Assembly (NCBI GenBank): GCA_023953835.1
Contig: JAMLJB010000001.1
Span: forward strand, 3,631,501 to 3,695,500
From: Rhizobiaceae bacterium
Lineage (GTDB): Bacteria; Pseudomonadota; Alphaproteobacteria; Rhizobiales; Rhizobiaceae
DNA length: 64,000 nucleotides
Direction of reading: 5' to 3'
The translations under genes and the position numbers were made by a program. The notes under the pieces were generated by a model. It worked only from the letters and a program-made list of their open reading frames with translations, did not search any database and was not told the origin of the DNA. Positions 5,804 to 14,790 of the stretch are shown piece by piece; within the stretch, counting starts at the first letter, position 1, and the number at the start of each line of letters is the position of its first letter.

Positions 5804-7228
5804 ATGAACACCCGGCCAATCCACATCATAGGCGGCGGTCTCGCCGGTTCCGAAGCTGCATGGCAGGCCGCCGAGGCGGGCGTGCCCGTGGTCCTTCACG
5901 AGATGCGCGGCGTCCGCGGCACCGAGGCGCACAAGACCGAGGGGCTGGCCGAACTCGTCTGCTCCAACTCGTTCCGTTCCGACGACGCCGAGACCAATGC
6001 GGTCGGGCTGATCCATGCCGAAATGCGGCTTGCAAACTCGATCATCATGGCCTGCGGCGACGCGCATCAGGTTCCGGCGGGCGGCGCGCTCGCGGTCGAC
6101 CGCGACGGTTTCTCCGAGGCCGTGACGCGCAGGCTGGAATCGCATCCGCTGGTGACCATCCTGCGCGAGGAAATCACCGGCCTGCCGGCGGACGAATGGG
6201 ACCAGACGATCATCGCCACAGGCCCGTTGACGGCATCGGCGCTTGCGGACGCCATTGCCGCGCGCACGGGTGCCGAAGCGCTCGCCTTCTTCGACGCGAT
6301 TGCGCCCATCGTGCATTTCGAGACCATCGACATGAGCGTCTGCTGGTTCCAATCCCGCTACGACAAGGTGGGTCCGGGCGGCACCGGCAAGGACTACATC
6401 AACTGCCCGATGGACAAGACGCAGTACGAGGCCTTCGTCGGCGCGCTGATGGAAGGGCAGAAGACCGAGTTCAAGCAATGGGAGGGCACGCCCTATTTCG
6501 ACGGCTGCCTGCCCATCGAGGTCATGGCGGAACGCGGACCGGAGACGCTTCGGCACGGCCCGATGAAGCCGATGGGGCTGACCAATGCCCACAACCCCTC
6601 GGTGAAGCCCTATGCGGTCGTGCAGCTTCGGCAGGACAATGCGCTCGGCACGCTTTACAACATGGTCGGCTTCCAGACCAAGCTGAAACACGGCGAGCAG
6701 GTGCGCATTTTCCGCACGATTCCCGGCCTTGAGAATGCGGAGTTCGCGCGGCTGGGCGGTCTGCATCGCAACACCTACATCAATTCGCCGACGCTGCTGG
6801 ACGGCTCGTTGCAACTGAAGAGCAGGCCCGGTCTGCGCTTTGCCGGCCAGATCACCGGCTGCGAGGGCTATGTCGAAAGCGCTGCAATCGGCCTGCTTGC
6901 GGGGCGTTTCGCCGCCGCCGAGCGTCTCGGGCGCGCACCGTCGATTCCGCCCGCGACCACCGCCTTCGGCGCATTGCTCAATCACATCACGGGAGGCCAC
7001 ATCGTTTCCGACGATGAGCCGGGCAAGCGCTCATTCCAGCCCATGAACGTCAATTTCGGCCTGTTTCCGCCACTGCCTGCCGGAACGAAGCTCAGACCGG
7101 ACGGCTTTGAGGGGCGCTTCCGGGGCAAGGACAAGAGCATCGCAAAAAAGAGGGCGACCACGTCGCGCGCGCTGGCCGACTGCCGGGCGTGGCTTGGACT
7201 GGAAAAAGACCTGCAAGCGGCGCAATAG
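5804..7228 (+). CDS. trmFO: TrmFO, FADH2/methylenetetrahydrofolate-dependent tRNA m5U54 methyltransferase
   Basis: 474 residues, the normal size for TrmFO, which makes ribothymidine at tRNA position 54 using methylene-THF as carbon donor. The FAD Rossmann motif IIGGGLAGSEAAWQAAEAG starts at residue 8. Further hallmarks are EGLAELVCSNSFRSDDAETNAVGL (near 48-72), DKVGPGGTGKDYINCPMDK and AGQITGCEGYVESAAIGLLAG. The ATG at 5804 is preferred over a longer open frame that runs back through the hairpin array, because MNTRPIHIIGGG is the family start. The leader between hairpin 6 and the ATG contains GGGG (5786-5789) and CCCCCC (5796-5801), which could base-pair near the initiation region. Confidence 0.95.
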   Translation: MNTRPIHIIGGGLAGSEAAWQAAEAGVPVVLHEMRGVRGTEAHKTEGLAELVCSNSFRSDDAETNAVGLIHAEMRLANSIIMACGDAHQVPAGGALAVDRDGFSEAVTRRLESHPLVTILREEITGLPADEWDQTIIATGPLTASALADAIAARTGAEALAFFDAIAPIVHFETIDMSVCWFQSRYDKVGPGGTGKDYINCPMDKTQYEAFVGALMEGQKTEFKQWEGTPYFDGCLPIEVMAERGPETLRHGPMKPMGLTNAHNPSVKPYAVVQLRQDNALGTLYNMVGFQTKLKHGEQVRIFRTIPGLENAEFARLGGLHRNTYINSPTLLDGSLQLKSRPGLRFAGQITGCEGYVESAAIGLLAGRFAAAERLGRAPSIPPATTAFGALLNHITGGHIVSDDEPGKRSFQPMNVNFGLFPPLPAGTKLRPDGFEGRFRGKDKSIAKKRATTSRALADCRAWLGLEKDLQAAQ

Positions 7229-7237
7229 CGCCTACGG

Positions 7238-9361
7238 TCAGGCGGCTTTTCGCATCCAGACCTTGTTGTCGTGAAACGCCACGCCGCCGAAAGGCGCCGG
7301 GGCATCGGCGCCTGTCAGCACGTTGATCCCCTCCCCGCGTTCATGCGCGGAGTTTGGCCAGATCCCTTCGGCGATCACCACGCCGCGCTTCACCCCGTCA
7401 AACAGCTTTGCATGCAGCACCACTTCGCCGCGCCGGTTGCCGACCTCCACGCGGTCGCCTTCGGCAAGACCCAGCGCCGCCGCGTCCTCGGGGTGCACCA
7501 GAAGCTCGGGCCGACCTTCCCGTTTGGACGAGCTGGGCGTTTCCGTGAAGGTCGAGTTGAGGAAGGACCGCGCCGGGGAGGTGGCAAGGCGGAACGGATG
7601 CTCCGGGTCCGCGACCTCGATCAGGTCTACATGGTCGGGAAGTTGCGGCAGCCGCTCCAACGGCCCGTAAAGACCGATGCTTTTCGGCGGGCGATTCGGT
7701 CCCGTCTGGCCGATCCAGTCGGGCCGGAAGCGGAATTTTCCGTCGCGATGCCCGAAACCACCAAGGAAGTGCGCGGTTTCAAAATCCGGCTGCAAGTCGG
7801 CCCAGCGCGCCTGCCGGAAGCTGTCGAAACTGCCCAGCCCCTTCTTTTCCAGCATGATTTCGATGTGCTCGCGCTCGGTCATGCCGAAGCCGGGCAGATG
7901 CGCCACGCCAAGCCGCTTCGCCAGTTCCTCGATGACATAGTGGTTGGTGCGCGGTCCGACCGGCGGCTCGATGAGCTTCGGTCCGAGCGTCACATGCTGG
8001 TTGCCGCCACCCTTATAGATGTCGTCATGCTCAAGAAACATGGTCGCGGGCAGCACGACATCGGCAAGCTTCGCCGTGTCGGTCATGAATTGTTCGTGCA
8101 CGCAGGTAAACAGGTCCTTGCGCAGGAAGCCTTGCTTCACCAGCCGCTGTTCGGGCGCGATGTTCGCGGGATTGGTGTTCTGGATCAGCATGGCCGTGAC
8201 CGGGGGGCCGCCGTTCAGCGAGCCCACATCGCCGGTCAGGATCGGCCCGATCCGCGACTGGTCGAGATGCCTGATCGACGGGTCGAGCATCCGCGTGCCC
8301 TGCACGCTTTCCGTGTTGAGCTTCAGCACGCCGGAATTGGAGTGAAACGCGCCGCCGCCCTCATATTGCCATGCGCCGCTGACGACCGGCACCGACAGCG
8401 CGGCGTGCATGTTCACCGAGCCGTTGCGCTGGCGCGCAAAACCGTAGCCAAGCCGGAAGAAAGTCCGCTTCGTCGTTCCGACCAGGCGCGCGAAGGCCTC
8501 GATCTCCTTGACGGCAAGGCCGGTGATTGCAGCCGCCCACTGCGGCGTGCGCGCTTGCAGATGCGTCTCCAGCCCCGCCGGATCGTCGGCAAAACGGGCG
8601 AGGTAGTCGCGGTCGGCAAGCCCGTCGCGAAACAGAACATGCATCACCGCGCAGGCGAGCGCCCCGTCGGTGCCGGGTTTCAGGATCAGGCCCATGTCGG
8701 CCTGCTTCATGGTCGCGTTGTCGTATATGTCGATGACCACGATCTTCGCGCCGCGCTCCTTGCGCGCGCGAACCGCATGCGTCATCACATTGACCTGCGT
8801 GACGACCGCGTTGGTGCCCCAGATCACGACGCAATCGGATTTCGCCATCTCGCGGGGGTCGACGCCCCGCAAAGCGCCAGCGCCTGCAATCCAGCCCGCC
8901 CAAGCCAGATTGGTGCAGATCGTGCCGAAAAAGCCCGAATATTTCTTGGCGTGCCGGAGCCGGTCGATGCCGTCGCGCTGCACCAGCCCCATCGTGCCCG
9001 CGTAGAAATAGGGCCAGACGGTTTCGCTGCCGAGCCTGCTCTCTGCCTCGATGAACTTCTCCGCGACGAGGTCAAGCGCGGCTTCCCAGCTTGCCTCTTT
9101 CCAGCGGCCATCGCCCTTCGCTCCCGCGCGGACCAGCGGCTTCAACAACCGGTCCGGGTGATGGACGCGCTCGGAATAGCGCGCCACCTTCGCGCAGATC
9201 ACACCCGCCGTGTAGCTGTTTTCCTTCGCGCCATGCACTCGGCCGATACGATCCGGCCCGAGCAATTCCACGTCGAGCGCGCATGTCGACGGGCAGTCGT
9301 GCGGGCATGCCGAATGCCCGATGCGCACCTTGGCTTGCTGGATGCTGGCGTGCTGGTTCAT
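7238..9361 (-). CDS. Molybdopterin-dependent oxidoreductase (Mo-bisPGD family) with N-terminal [4Fe-4S] site
   Basis: 707 residues from MNQHASIQQ. The N-terminus has the 4Fe-4S motif CPHDCPSTC plus a fourth Cys in GVICAKVARY, as in formate dehydrogenase/nitrate reductase-type enzymes. Next are the molybdopterin oxidoreductase domain (YFYAGTMGLVQRDGIDRLRH, NAVVTQVNVMTHAVRARKERGAKIVVID, LIQNTNPANIAPEQ) and the C-terminal dinucleotide-binding beta-barrel (about 590-700, LLVHPEDAAALGLAEGDRVEV). The substrate is not evident; this stand-alone type often lacks partner subunits and none lies alongside. No Tat signal is visible, so it is probably cytoplasmic. It converges with trmFO. Confidence 0.9.
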   Translation of the reverse strand: MNQHASIQQAKVRIGHSACPHDCPSTCALDVELLGPDRIGRVHGAKENSYTAGVICAKVARYSERVHHPDRLLKPLVRAGAKGDGRWKEASWEAALDLVAEKFIEAESRLGSETVWPYFYAGTMGLVQRDGIDRLRHAKKYSGFFGTICTNLAWAGWIAGAGALRGVDPREMAKSDCVVIWGTNAVVTQVNVMTHAVRARKERGAKIVVIDIYDNATMKQADMGLILKPGTDGALACAVMHVLFRDGLADRDYLARFADDPAGLETHLQARTPQWAAAITGLAVKEIEAFARLVGTTKRTFFRLGYGFARQRNGSVNMHAALSVPVVSGAWQYEGGGAFHSNSGVLKLNTESVQGTRMLDPSIRHLDQSRIGPILTGDVGSLNGGPPVTAMLIQNTNPANIAPEQRLVKQGFLRKDLFTCVHEQFMTDTAKLADVVLPATMFLEHDDIYKGGGNQHVTLGPKLIEPPVGPRTNHYVIEELAKRLGVAHLPGFGMTEREHIEIMLEKKGLGSFDSFRQARWADLQPDFETAHFLGGFGHRDGKFRFRPDWIGQTGPNRPPKSIGLYGPLERLPQLPDHVDLIEVADPEHPFRLATSPARSFLNSTFTETPSSSKREGRPELLVHPEDAAALGLAEGDRVEVGNRRGEVVLHAKLFDGVKRGVVIAEGIWPNSAHERGEGINVLTGADAPAPFGGVAFHDNKVWMRKAA

Positions 9362-9441
9362 GTCATTGCTTTTACACGGTGTGCAGCGCAACAGATAGTG
9401 GGTGATGAAGCGTTGTCGGGGAAATGCGACCCCTCACTCGG

Positions 9442-10158
9442 TCACGCTCGCTTGGAAATGTCCTGCATGGCGGGGTTCGACAGCGCGACCTCCAGCGGCG
9501 TGCCGTCCGACTTTCGCACCTTGCGCTTGTAGGCCGGGGCAACGAGCCCGGCGGACACGATCAGTTTCGCGCCATCCTCAATCGACATGTCGAGCGTGAC
9601 GATCTCCGATTTGTAGACATACATCAGGAAGCCGGTCGTGGGGTTCGGCGTGCAGGGCATGAACACCCCGATCAGCGGATCGCCGGGCTTGTCCAGCGCC
9701 GCATTGATCTCGGTGTCCTTCTCGCCTGCCACGAAAACCAGCGACCACACGCCCTTGCGCGGATATTCCACGAGGCCGACCGTGCGGAACATTTCCTTCT
9801 TGTTGGAAAGCGCTGTCTCGAAAAGCTGCTTCAGCATCTTATAGATGCCCCGCACCAGCGGCATTCGGTGCAGCACGCGCTCGCCATAGCCGACAATCGC
9901 CCGCCCGATGAAATTCGCGGTGAGGAAACCGATCAGCGTGATGACCGTCAGCGCCACGATCAGGCCGAAGCCCGGCAGCGCGAAAGGTAGATAGTGGTCG
10001 GGATTATAGGTGTCCGGCAGATAGGGCTTTACCCAGCTATCCACCCAGCCGATGAAGGACCAGACGATATAGGCGGTGATCGCCAGCGGTGCGCAGACGA
10101 TCAACCCGGTGAGGAAATAGTTCCTCAGGCGTGTCATGCCCGACAATGTTGGTTCCAT
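9442..10158 (-). CDS. DUF502 family membrane protein
   Basis: 238 residues. Two transmembrane segments are obvious: NYFLTGLIVCAPLAITAYIVWSFIGWV (about 13-39) and FGLIVALTVITLIGFLTANFIG (about 64-85). The rest is a conserved soluble domain containing VLHRMPLVRGIYKMLKQ, VGLVEYPRKGVWSLVFVAG and GVFMPCTPNPTTGFLMYV, the hallmark of DUF502. A second ATG at codon 8 (MTRLRNYF) is an alternative start. It follows the DAHP synthase gene on the same strand after about 60 nt with an intervening hairpin. Function unknown. Confidence 0.92.
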   Translation of the reverse strand: MEPTLSGMTRLRNYFLTGLIVCAPLAITAYIVWSFIGWVDSWVKPYLPDTYNPDHYLPFALPGFGLIVALTVITLIGFLTANFIGRAIVGYGERVLHRMPLVRGIYKMLKQLFETALSNKKEMFRTVGLVEYPRKGVWSLVFVAGEKDTEINAALDKPGDPLIGVFMPCTPNPTTGFLMYVYKSEIVTLDMSIEDGAKLIVSAGLVAPAYKRKVRKSDGTPLEVALSNPAMQDISKRA

Positions 10159-10209
10159 CGCCGTCCCCGGATTGTGCAGCGCAATAGTATCGGGATTTTA
10201 CGGGCAATG

Positions 10210-10233
10210 GGAAGCGGCTATTCCGCCGCTTCC
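10210..10233 (-). terminator. Stem-loop at the end of the DAHP synthase gene
   Basis: GGAAGCGGC (10210-10218) pairs with GCCGCTTCC (10225-10233), a perfect 9-bp stem with a 6-nt loop overlapping the stop codon of the gene. No T-run follows, so it is either a weak or a factor-dependent terminator. Confidence 0.4.
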
Positions 10234-11591
10234 GTATGCGCCTGCTTGCGCTGGCCTTTTTTGAGCAGGTCCGAGACCAGGAAAGCAAGCTCGATTGCCT
10301 GATCGGCGTTGAGGCGCGGATCACAATGCGTGTGATAGCGGTCGTGCAGATCCTCTGCCGTGATGGCGCGCGCGCCGCCCGTGCACTCGGTGACGTTCTT
10401 GCCGGTCATCTCGATATGAATGCCGCCCGGATGCGTGCCTTCGGCGCGGTGCACCTCGAAGAAGGCCTGCACTTCCTTGAGGATGCGGTCGAACGGACGC
10501 GTCTTGTATCCGGCGGCCGTGATGGTGTTGCCATGCATCGGGTCGCAGGACCAGACCACCGAACGGCCTTCCTTCTGCACCGCACGCACCAGCTTCGGCA
10601 GGTGATCGCCGACCTTGTCCGCGCCAAACCGGCCGATCAGCGTCAGGCGGCCCGGCTCGTTGTCGGGGTTCAAGAGGTCGATCAGCCGCAACAGGCCGTC
10701 CGCGTCGAGCGAAGGCCCGCATTTCAGGCCGAGCGGATTCCTGATGCCCCGGCAATATTCCACATGCGCGTGGTCGGCCTGCCGCGTCCGGTCGCCGATC
10801 CAGATCATGTGGCCGGAGGTCGCATACCAGTCGCCGGTCGTCGAATCGACGCGGGTCAGCGCCTGCTCGTAGCCGAGCAACAGCGCTTCATGGCTCGTGT
10901 AGAAATCGGTCTCGCGCAGGGCGAAGGTGGATTCCGACGTGATGCCGATGGCGCGCATGAAATCCAGCGTCTCGGTGATGCGGTTGGCCAGCGCCTCGTA
11001 GCGGTCGCCCTGCGGGCTGTCCTCCACGAAGCCGAGCATCCAGCGATGCACGTTTTCGAGATTGGCGTAGCCGCCCTGCGCAAAGGCGCGCAGCAGGTTC
11101 AGCGTCGCAGCGGACTGGCGATAGGCCATTTCCTGCCGCGCCGGATCGGGCGTGCGCGATTTCTCGTCGAACGCCGTGCCGTTGATGATGTCGCCGCGAT
11201 AGCTCGGCAGCGTAACGCCGTCCACCGTTTCGGTGTCCGACGAACGCGGCTTGGCAAACTGGCCCGCAACGCGCCCGACCTTCACCACGGGCTGCGCGCC
11301 CGCAAATGTCAGCACCACCGACATTTGCAGGAAGACGCGGAAGAAATCGCGGATGTTGTCCGCGCCATGCTCCGCGAAGCTCTCGGCGCAATCGCCGCCC
11401 TGGAGAAGGAATGCGTCACCGGCAGCGACAGTCGCAAGCTGCTTCTTGAGCTTGCGCGCCTCACCTGCAAAAACCAGCGGCGGAAAGGTCGCAAGACGGG
11501 CCTCGGTTTCGGCCAGCGCATCCTTGTCGGGATAGGCAGGCACCTGCTGGATCGGCATTGCTCTCCAGGAATCCGGTGACCATTTCTTCAT
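10218..11591 (-). CDS. aroG: Class II 3-deoxy-D-arabino-heptulosonate-7-phosphate (DAHP) synthase
   Basis: 457 residues with the plant/Mycobacterium-type (class II) DAHP synthase sequence: LLQGGDCAESFAEH (about 61-74, with the metal-binding Cys), VGRVAGQFAKPRS, SHMIWIGDRTRQ, RGIRNPLGLKCGPS and VWSCDPMHGNT. It condenses phosphoenolpyruvate and erythrose-4-phosphate at the entry of the shikimate pathway. The ATG is preceded by AGGTG. Class II enzymes are the usual DAHP synthases of rhizobia. The symbol is used differently between genomes (aroF/aroG), so the family call is firmer than the symbol. Confidence 0.95.
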   Translation of the reverse strand: MKKWSPDSWRAMPIQQVPAYPDKDALAETEARLATFPPLVFAGEARKLKKQLATVAAGDAFLLQGGDCAESFAEHGADNIRDFFRVFLQMSVVLTFAGAQPVVKVGRVAGQFAKPRSSDTETVDGVTLPSYRGDIINGTAFDEKSRTPDPARQEMAYRQSAATLNLLRAFAQGGYANLENVHRWMLGFVEDSPQGDRYEALANRITETLDFMRAIGITSESTFALRETDFYTSHEALLLGYEQALTRVDSTTGDWYATSGHMIWIGDRTRQADHAHVEYCRGIRNPLGLKCGPSLDADGLLRLIDLLNPDNEPGRLTLIGRFGADKVGDHLPKLVRAVQKEGRSVVWSCDPMHGNTITAAGYKTRPFDRILKEVQAFFEVHRAEGTHPGGIHIEMTGKNVTECTGGARAITAEDLHDRYHTHCDPRLNADQAIELAFLVSDLLKKGQRKQAHTEAAE

Positions 11592-11713
11592 TTTCGCACC
11601 TAAAAACTCGCGGGTATTCTGTCCCGATGTTCCGCTGATATGGGAAAGGCGCTGCTATAGCGGAAGCCCCTGCCGCGTGCCAGTGTTAATTGTGACAGAT
11701 GTCGACAGCGCGC

Positions 11714-12859
11714 TCAGCTCGTCTCGGCCAACCCGAGAATGGCGGAGGCTACTTCCTCCCCGTCATGCTGGCCGCGATTCCACGCATCCTCGAACTCGGA
11801 GGATATGACCGAAATACCGGCTTCGTAGCCAAGGTCCTCGATGCGCCCTTCGCGCAGGTAGCGGAAACGGCCCACCGTCTTGGCAAACGGAAACAGTTCG
11901 CGATTCGACAGGATGTGCGTCAGGAAAGGCGTCTCGCCCGAGGCGCGACGCATATGTTCCAGGAACACGCCGACCAGCCCGGCGAGATTGGCCCCGCGCG
12001 TTTCGGGACATTCGAGAATGTTGCCGATGAATATCCGGCGCGCGGTGCGGTTGGCAGCGAGCGCCTGCGGAACGCCCTGCACGAGCAGATGCGGCAGGAT
12101 GCTGGTGTAGAAGCTGCCCGGCCCGAACACGATCGCATCGGCGCGCGCAATCGGCCCGAGGATCAGCGGATTTGCCTGCACGGCACCGGCGCTCACCTTG
12201 GCGCTGAGCGCAATGTCGCTGATGCCGAGCGCAGCCTCTTCGGCGTCGAGCGAGGTGACCACATGCTGGCCGAAGATTTCGTGGCCGCTGCCGAGTCGCG
12301 CGCTCAATTCCACGTCCGGCTGGATCGAGCTTGGCCAGACATGACCGCTGATGCCCAGCAGGCGGCGGAATTCAAGGATGGCGGCGTTGATGTCGTTGTC
12401 GTGCGCCAGATAGGCGCCGGTCAGGATGAAGTTGCCGATTGATCCGTTGCCGTAGTCGAAGCCGGGCGGAACCCGGCTCCCGAAAAGATCGAGATAGTGC
12501 AGGATCGTTCCGGCCAGCGTCTGGTCCATGCGTTGCAGGGAGGGGTGATCGCCGCCCGCGAAAAACCGGAACTCCGCTTCGGCTTCCGCAGGCCCGAGCG
12601 CGCTCGACAGCCGCGCGTTGAAGATCTTCACCACGTCGCCCGCCTTGCCCTCGCCATGCGCCATGGTCATGAGCGCCTGCCGGATGTCGCCGACCGGCAG
12701 CATGTGGAAGGTCTCGCGGATGCTCTTCGAACTTCCGCCGCTGTCCCATGCGGGCACGATGCGCGTCAGCGACGCGCCGCGACGGCTCAGCGCGATGTTG
12801 ATGGAGCGGCAGGCGGTGCCGCCCGAAAAGAGAACGATGCGGGGCGCGTCGCCGCTCAA
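11714..12859 (-). CDS. CofD/YvcK-like family protein (2-phospho-L-lactate transferase fold)
   Basis: 381 residues. It opens with RIVLFSGGTACRSINIALSRRG and has HMLPVGDIRQAL, GNGSIGNFILTGAYL (about 137-151) and DAIVFGPGSFYTSILPHLLVQGVPQAL (about 240-266), all features of the CofD/YvcK superfamily. True CofD makes F420 precursors; YvcK-type members are UDP-sugar-binding factors for cell shape and carbon metabolism. With no other F420 genes here, a YvcK-like role seems likelier, but the rhizobial subfamily is uncharacterised to my knowledge. The start is TTG, overlapping the gorA stop as TTGA and preceded by GAGGG, so it is translationally coupled to gorA. Confidence 0.85.
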   Translation of the reverse strand: MSGDAPRIVLFSGGTACRSINIALSRRGASLTRIVPAWDSGGSSKSIRETFHMLPVGDIRQALMTMAHGEGKAGDVVKIFNARLSSALGPAEAEAEFRFFAGGDHPSLQRMDQTLAGTILHYLDLFGSRVPPGFDYGNGSIGNFILTGAYLAHDNDINAAILEFRRLLGISGHVWPSSIQPDVELSARLGSGHEIFGQHVVTSLDAEEAALGISDIALSAKVSAGAVQANPLILGPIARADAIVFGPGSFYTSILPHLLVQGVPQALAANRTARRIFIGNILECPETRGANLAGLVGVFLEHMRRASGETPFLTHILSNRELFPFAKTVGRFRYLREGRIEDLGYEAGISVISSEFEDAWNRGQHDGEEVASAILGLAETS

Positions 12860-14247
12860 TCGACCCTCTTGCCGTGACGATAGCCATATGTCGGCCTGTA
12901 CATGGTGACGAGTTCCTCCGCCGCCGTGGGATGGACGGCCATGGTCCGGTCGAAATCCTCCTTGCTGAGCCCCGCCTTCAGCGAAATGCCGAGAAGCTGC
13001 GCCATTTCCCCGGCGTCCGGTCCAAGGATGTGCGCGCCGAGCACAAGGCCGGTCTGCGCGTCCACTACAAGCTTGGTCAGCATCTTCTCGTCGCGACCGG
13101 CCAATATGTTGCGCATCGGGCGGAAATGGGCGCGATAGACGTCCACGTCGTCGAAACGCTTGACCGCCCGTTCCTCGGAAAGGCCGACGGTGCCAATTTC
13201 GGGTTGCGAGAAAACGGCGGTCGGGATGACTTCAAGGTCCGGCTCGGTCGGATTGTCCTTCCACAGCGTCTCGATAAGGCACATCGCCTCGTGGATCGCG
13301 ACCGGCGTGAGTTGCACGCGATTGGTGACGTCGCCGATCGCCCAGATGTTCTGCACATTGGTGCGCGAATAGCTGTCCACGACGATGTCGCCGGTCTGGC
13401 CGAGTTCGACGCCGACCTGTTCGAGGCCGAGCCCCTCCGTGTTCGGCGTGCGCCCGATGGCAAGCAGCACCTGATCGGCAACGATGGTCTCGCCGGTTGA
13501 AAGATGGCTTTCCAGCCGCCCGTCGCCGCGCTTCACCACTTCCTTCTGCACCGACTGGCAGATGATGCGGATGCCCTTCGCCTCCATCGCCTCGTGGAGA
13601 AGCTGGCGCAAATCATTGTCGAAGCGGCTGAGGATTTGCATGCCGCGATAGACGAGCGTGGTTTCCACCCCCAGCCCGTGAAAGATGTTTGCGAACTCGA
13701 CGGCGATGTAGCCGCCACCCTCGATCACGATGGTTTTTGGAAGCTGCTCGAGGTCGAACACCTCGTTCGAGCTGATGCAATGTTCATATCCCGGCAGCGC
13801 CTTATGCGCGGCGGGCCTGCCGCCGGTGGCAATCAGGATCTGGTCGGCGGTGACGGTGCGGTCCTCGCCTTCGAGCCGGATCGTGTGACGGTCCAGAAGC
13901 GTCGCCCGCGACATGATCGCCTCGCCGCCTGCGTTCTCCACGCCCTTGCGGTATATCGCTTCCAGTCGGCCAATTTCCTTGTCCTTCCCGGCAATGAGCG
14001 CCGACCAGTCGAATTTCGCCGGTTCGACCGACCATCCATAGCCTTTCGCGTCCTCGAAATGCTCGGAATATTGGGAAGCGTAGACCAGCAGCTTTTTCGG
14101 CACGCAGCCCCGGATGACGCATGTGCCGCCGAAGCGGAATTCCTCCGCGATGCCGACGCGCTTGCCGAGCCCAGCTGAAACGCGCGCGGCCCTCACGCCG
14201 CCGGACCCGCCGCCTATGACGAAAAGGTCGTAGTCATAACTCGCCAT
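12856..14247 (-). CDS. gorA: Glutathione-disulfide reductase
   Basis: 463 residues, normal length. It has the FAD motif IGGGSGGVRAARVSAGLG (11-28), the redox-active disulfide GGTCVIRGCVPKK (Cys43 and Cys48), the NADPH motif IEGGGYIAVEFANIFHGLGVETTLVYR, the FAD-binding stretch NIWAIGDVTNRVQLTPVA, and the C-terminal HPTAAEELVTM that supplies the catalytic His-Glu pair to the partner subunit. It regenerates GSH with NADPH in the cytosol. The last codons overlap the TTG start of the CofD-like gene. Confidence 0.96.
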   Translation of the reverse strand: MASYDYDLFVIGGGSGGVRAARVSAGLGKRVGIAEEFRFGGTCVIRGCVPKKLLVYASQYSEHFEDAKGYGWSVEPAKFDWSALIAGKDKEIGRLEAIYRKGVENAGGEAIMSRATLLDRHTIRLEGEDRTVTADQILIATGGRPAAHKALPGYEHCISSNEVFDLEQLPKTIVIEGGGYIAVEFANIFHGLGVETTLVYRGMQILSRFDNDLRQLLHEAMEAKGIRIICQSVQKEVVKRGDGRLESHLSTGETIVADQVLLAIGRTPNTEGLGLEQVGVELGQTGDIVVDSYSRTNVQNIWAIGDVTNRVQLTPVAIHEAMCLIETLWKDNPTEPDLEVIPTAVFSQPEIGTVGLSEERAVKRFDDVDVYRAHFRPMRNILAGRDEKMLTKLVVDAQTGLVLGAHILGPDAGEMAQLLGISLKAGLSKEDFDRTMAVHPTAAEELVTMYRPTYGYRHGKRVD

Positions 14248-14280
14248 AGGATTCCCTCAACCTGACAGACTCAAAAGACT

Positions 14281-14552
14281 TAGAGCGTTTCGCAGTTAGT
14301 TTGAAGCATTCTGCCGGCGACGGTTTGCGACAAGGCCAAGGGGTTTGTCGAAGGTCGGGCTGGTGGCCCGGACAAGACAAAGACCGAAGGATTTGGCGCA
14401 AACCGGCCCGGCCCTTCGGGTTTGCGTTTGGCGGGCACCCACTTCGTCATGCCGCTCGACCGGGCAACCAGCCCGTCCTTCGCGCCCTTCCTTGTGGACC
14501 GCCGCGCCAAAACGACAAACAGAATGATTCAAACTAACTGTGAAACGCTCTA
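14281..14552. repeat. MITE-like element 1, 272 bp with 31-bp terminal inverted repeats
   Basis: The 31 bases at 14283-14313 (GAGCGTTTCGCAGTTAG...) are the reverse complement of 14520-14550 with only two mismatches. Both ends are bounded by TA (14281-14282 and 14551-14552), as expected for insertion by an IS630/Tc1-type transposase that duplicates TA. The interior (about 205 bp) has overlapping short open frames on both strands but no ribosome binding site or recognisable protein, and no transposase. It fills most of the 395-bp gap upstream of gorA. The rest of that gap (14553-14642) shows nothing beyond the ribosome binding site of the small gene that follows. Confidence 0.8.
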
Positions 14553-14642
14553 GTGCATAGAGACGCGGCTTTGAAGGCTCAAAGGAACCAAATCGGATCG
14601 CCTCCGTTTGATCCGTGACGAACAGTCTACAGGAGGAAAATC

Positions 14643-14720
14643 ATGGGTCGCAGTATATTGCTCTGGCTTCTCGGCGTGCCGATCCCGGTCATCATCCTGC
14701 TCTGGCTATTCTGGCATTGA
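14643..14720 (+). CDS. 25-residue single-span membrane peptide
   Basis: ATG at 14643 is preceded by AGGAGG, a near-consensus Shine-Dalgarno at 6-nt spacing, and the frame ends in TGA at 14718-14720. The product begins MGRSILLWLLGVPIPVIILL and ends WLFWH: a short polar start and one hydrophobic helix interrupted by PIP. Very similar peptides ending in FWH recur, from memory, in many alphaproteobacteria, which supports a real gene. The role is unknown; candidates are a small regulator of a membrane complex or a stress-related peptide. It is too short for automatic gene callers. Confidence 0.75.
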   Translation: MGRSILLWLLGVPIPVIILLWLFWH

Positions 14721-14790
14721 GCCATGCCGCAAGGCCGGGTTGAAGCTCTTTATTAACCTTAATGGAGTGTAATCACGCCGTATAAGTTCG

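Noticed and set aside
7271..9532. 753-codon plus-strand frame opposite the molybdopterin oxidoreductase
   Set aside because: No domain is recognisable; the opposite strand has all the motifs of a complete enzyme.
14296..14537. Short genes inside MITE-like element 1
   Set aside because: Overlapping frames on both strands with no ribosome binding site; better explained by the repeat.
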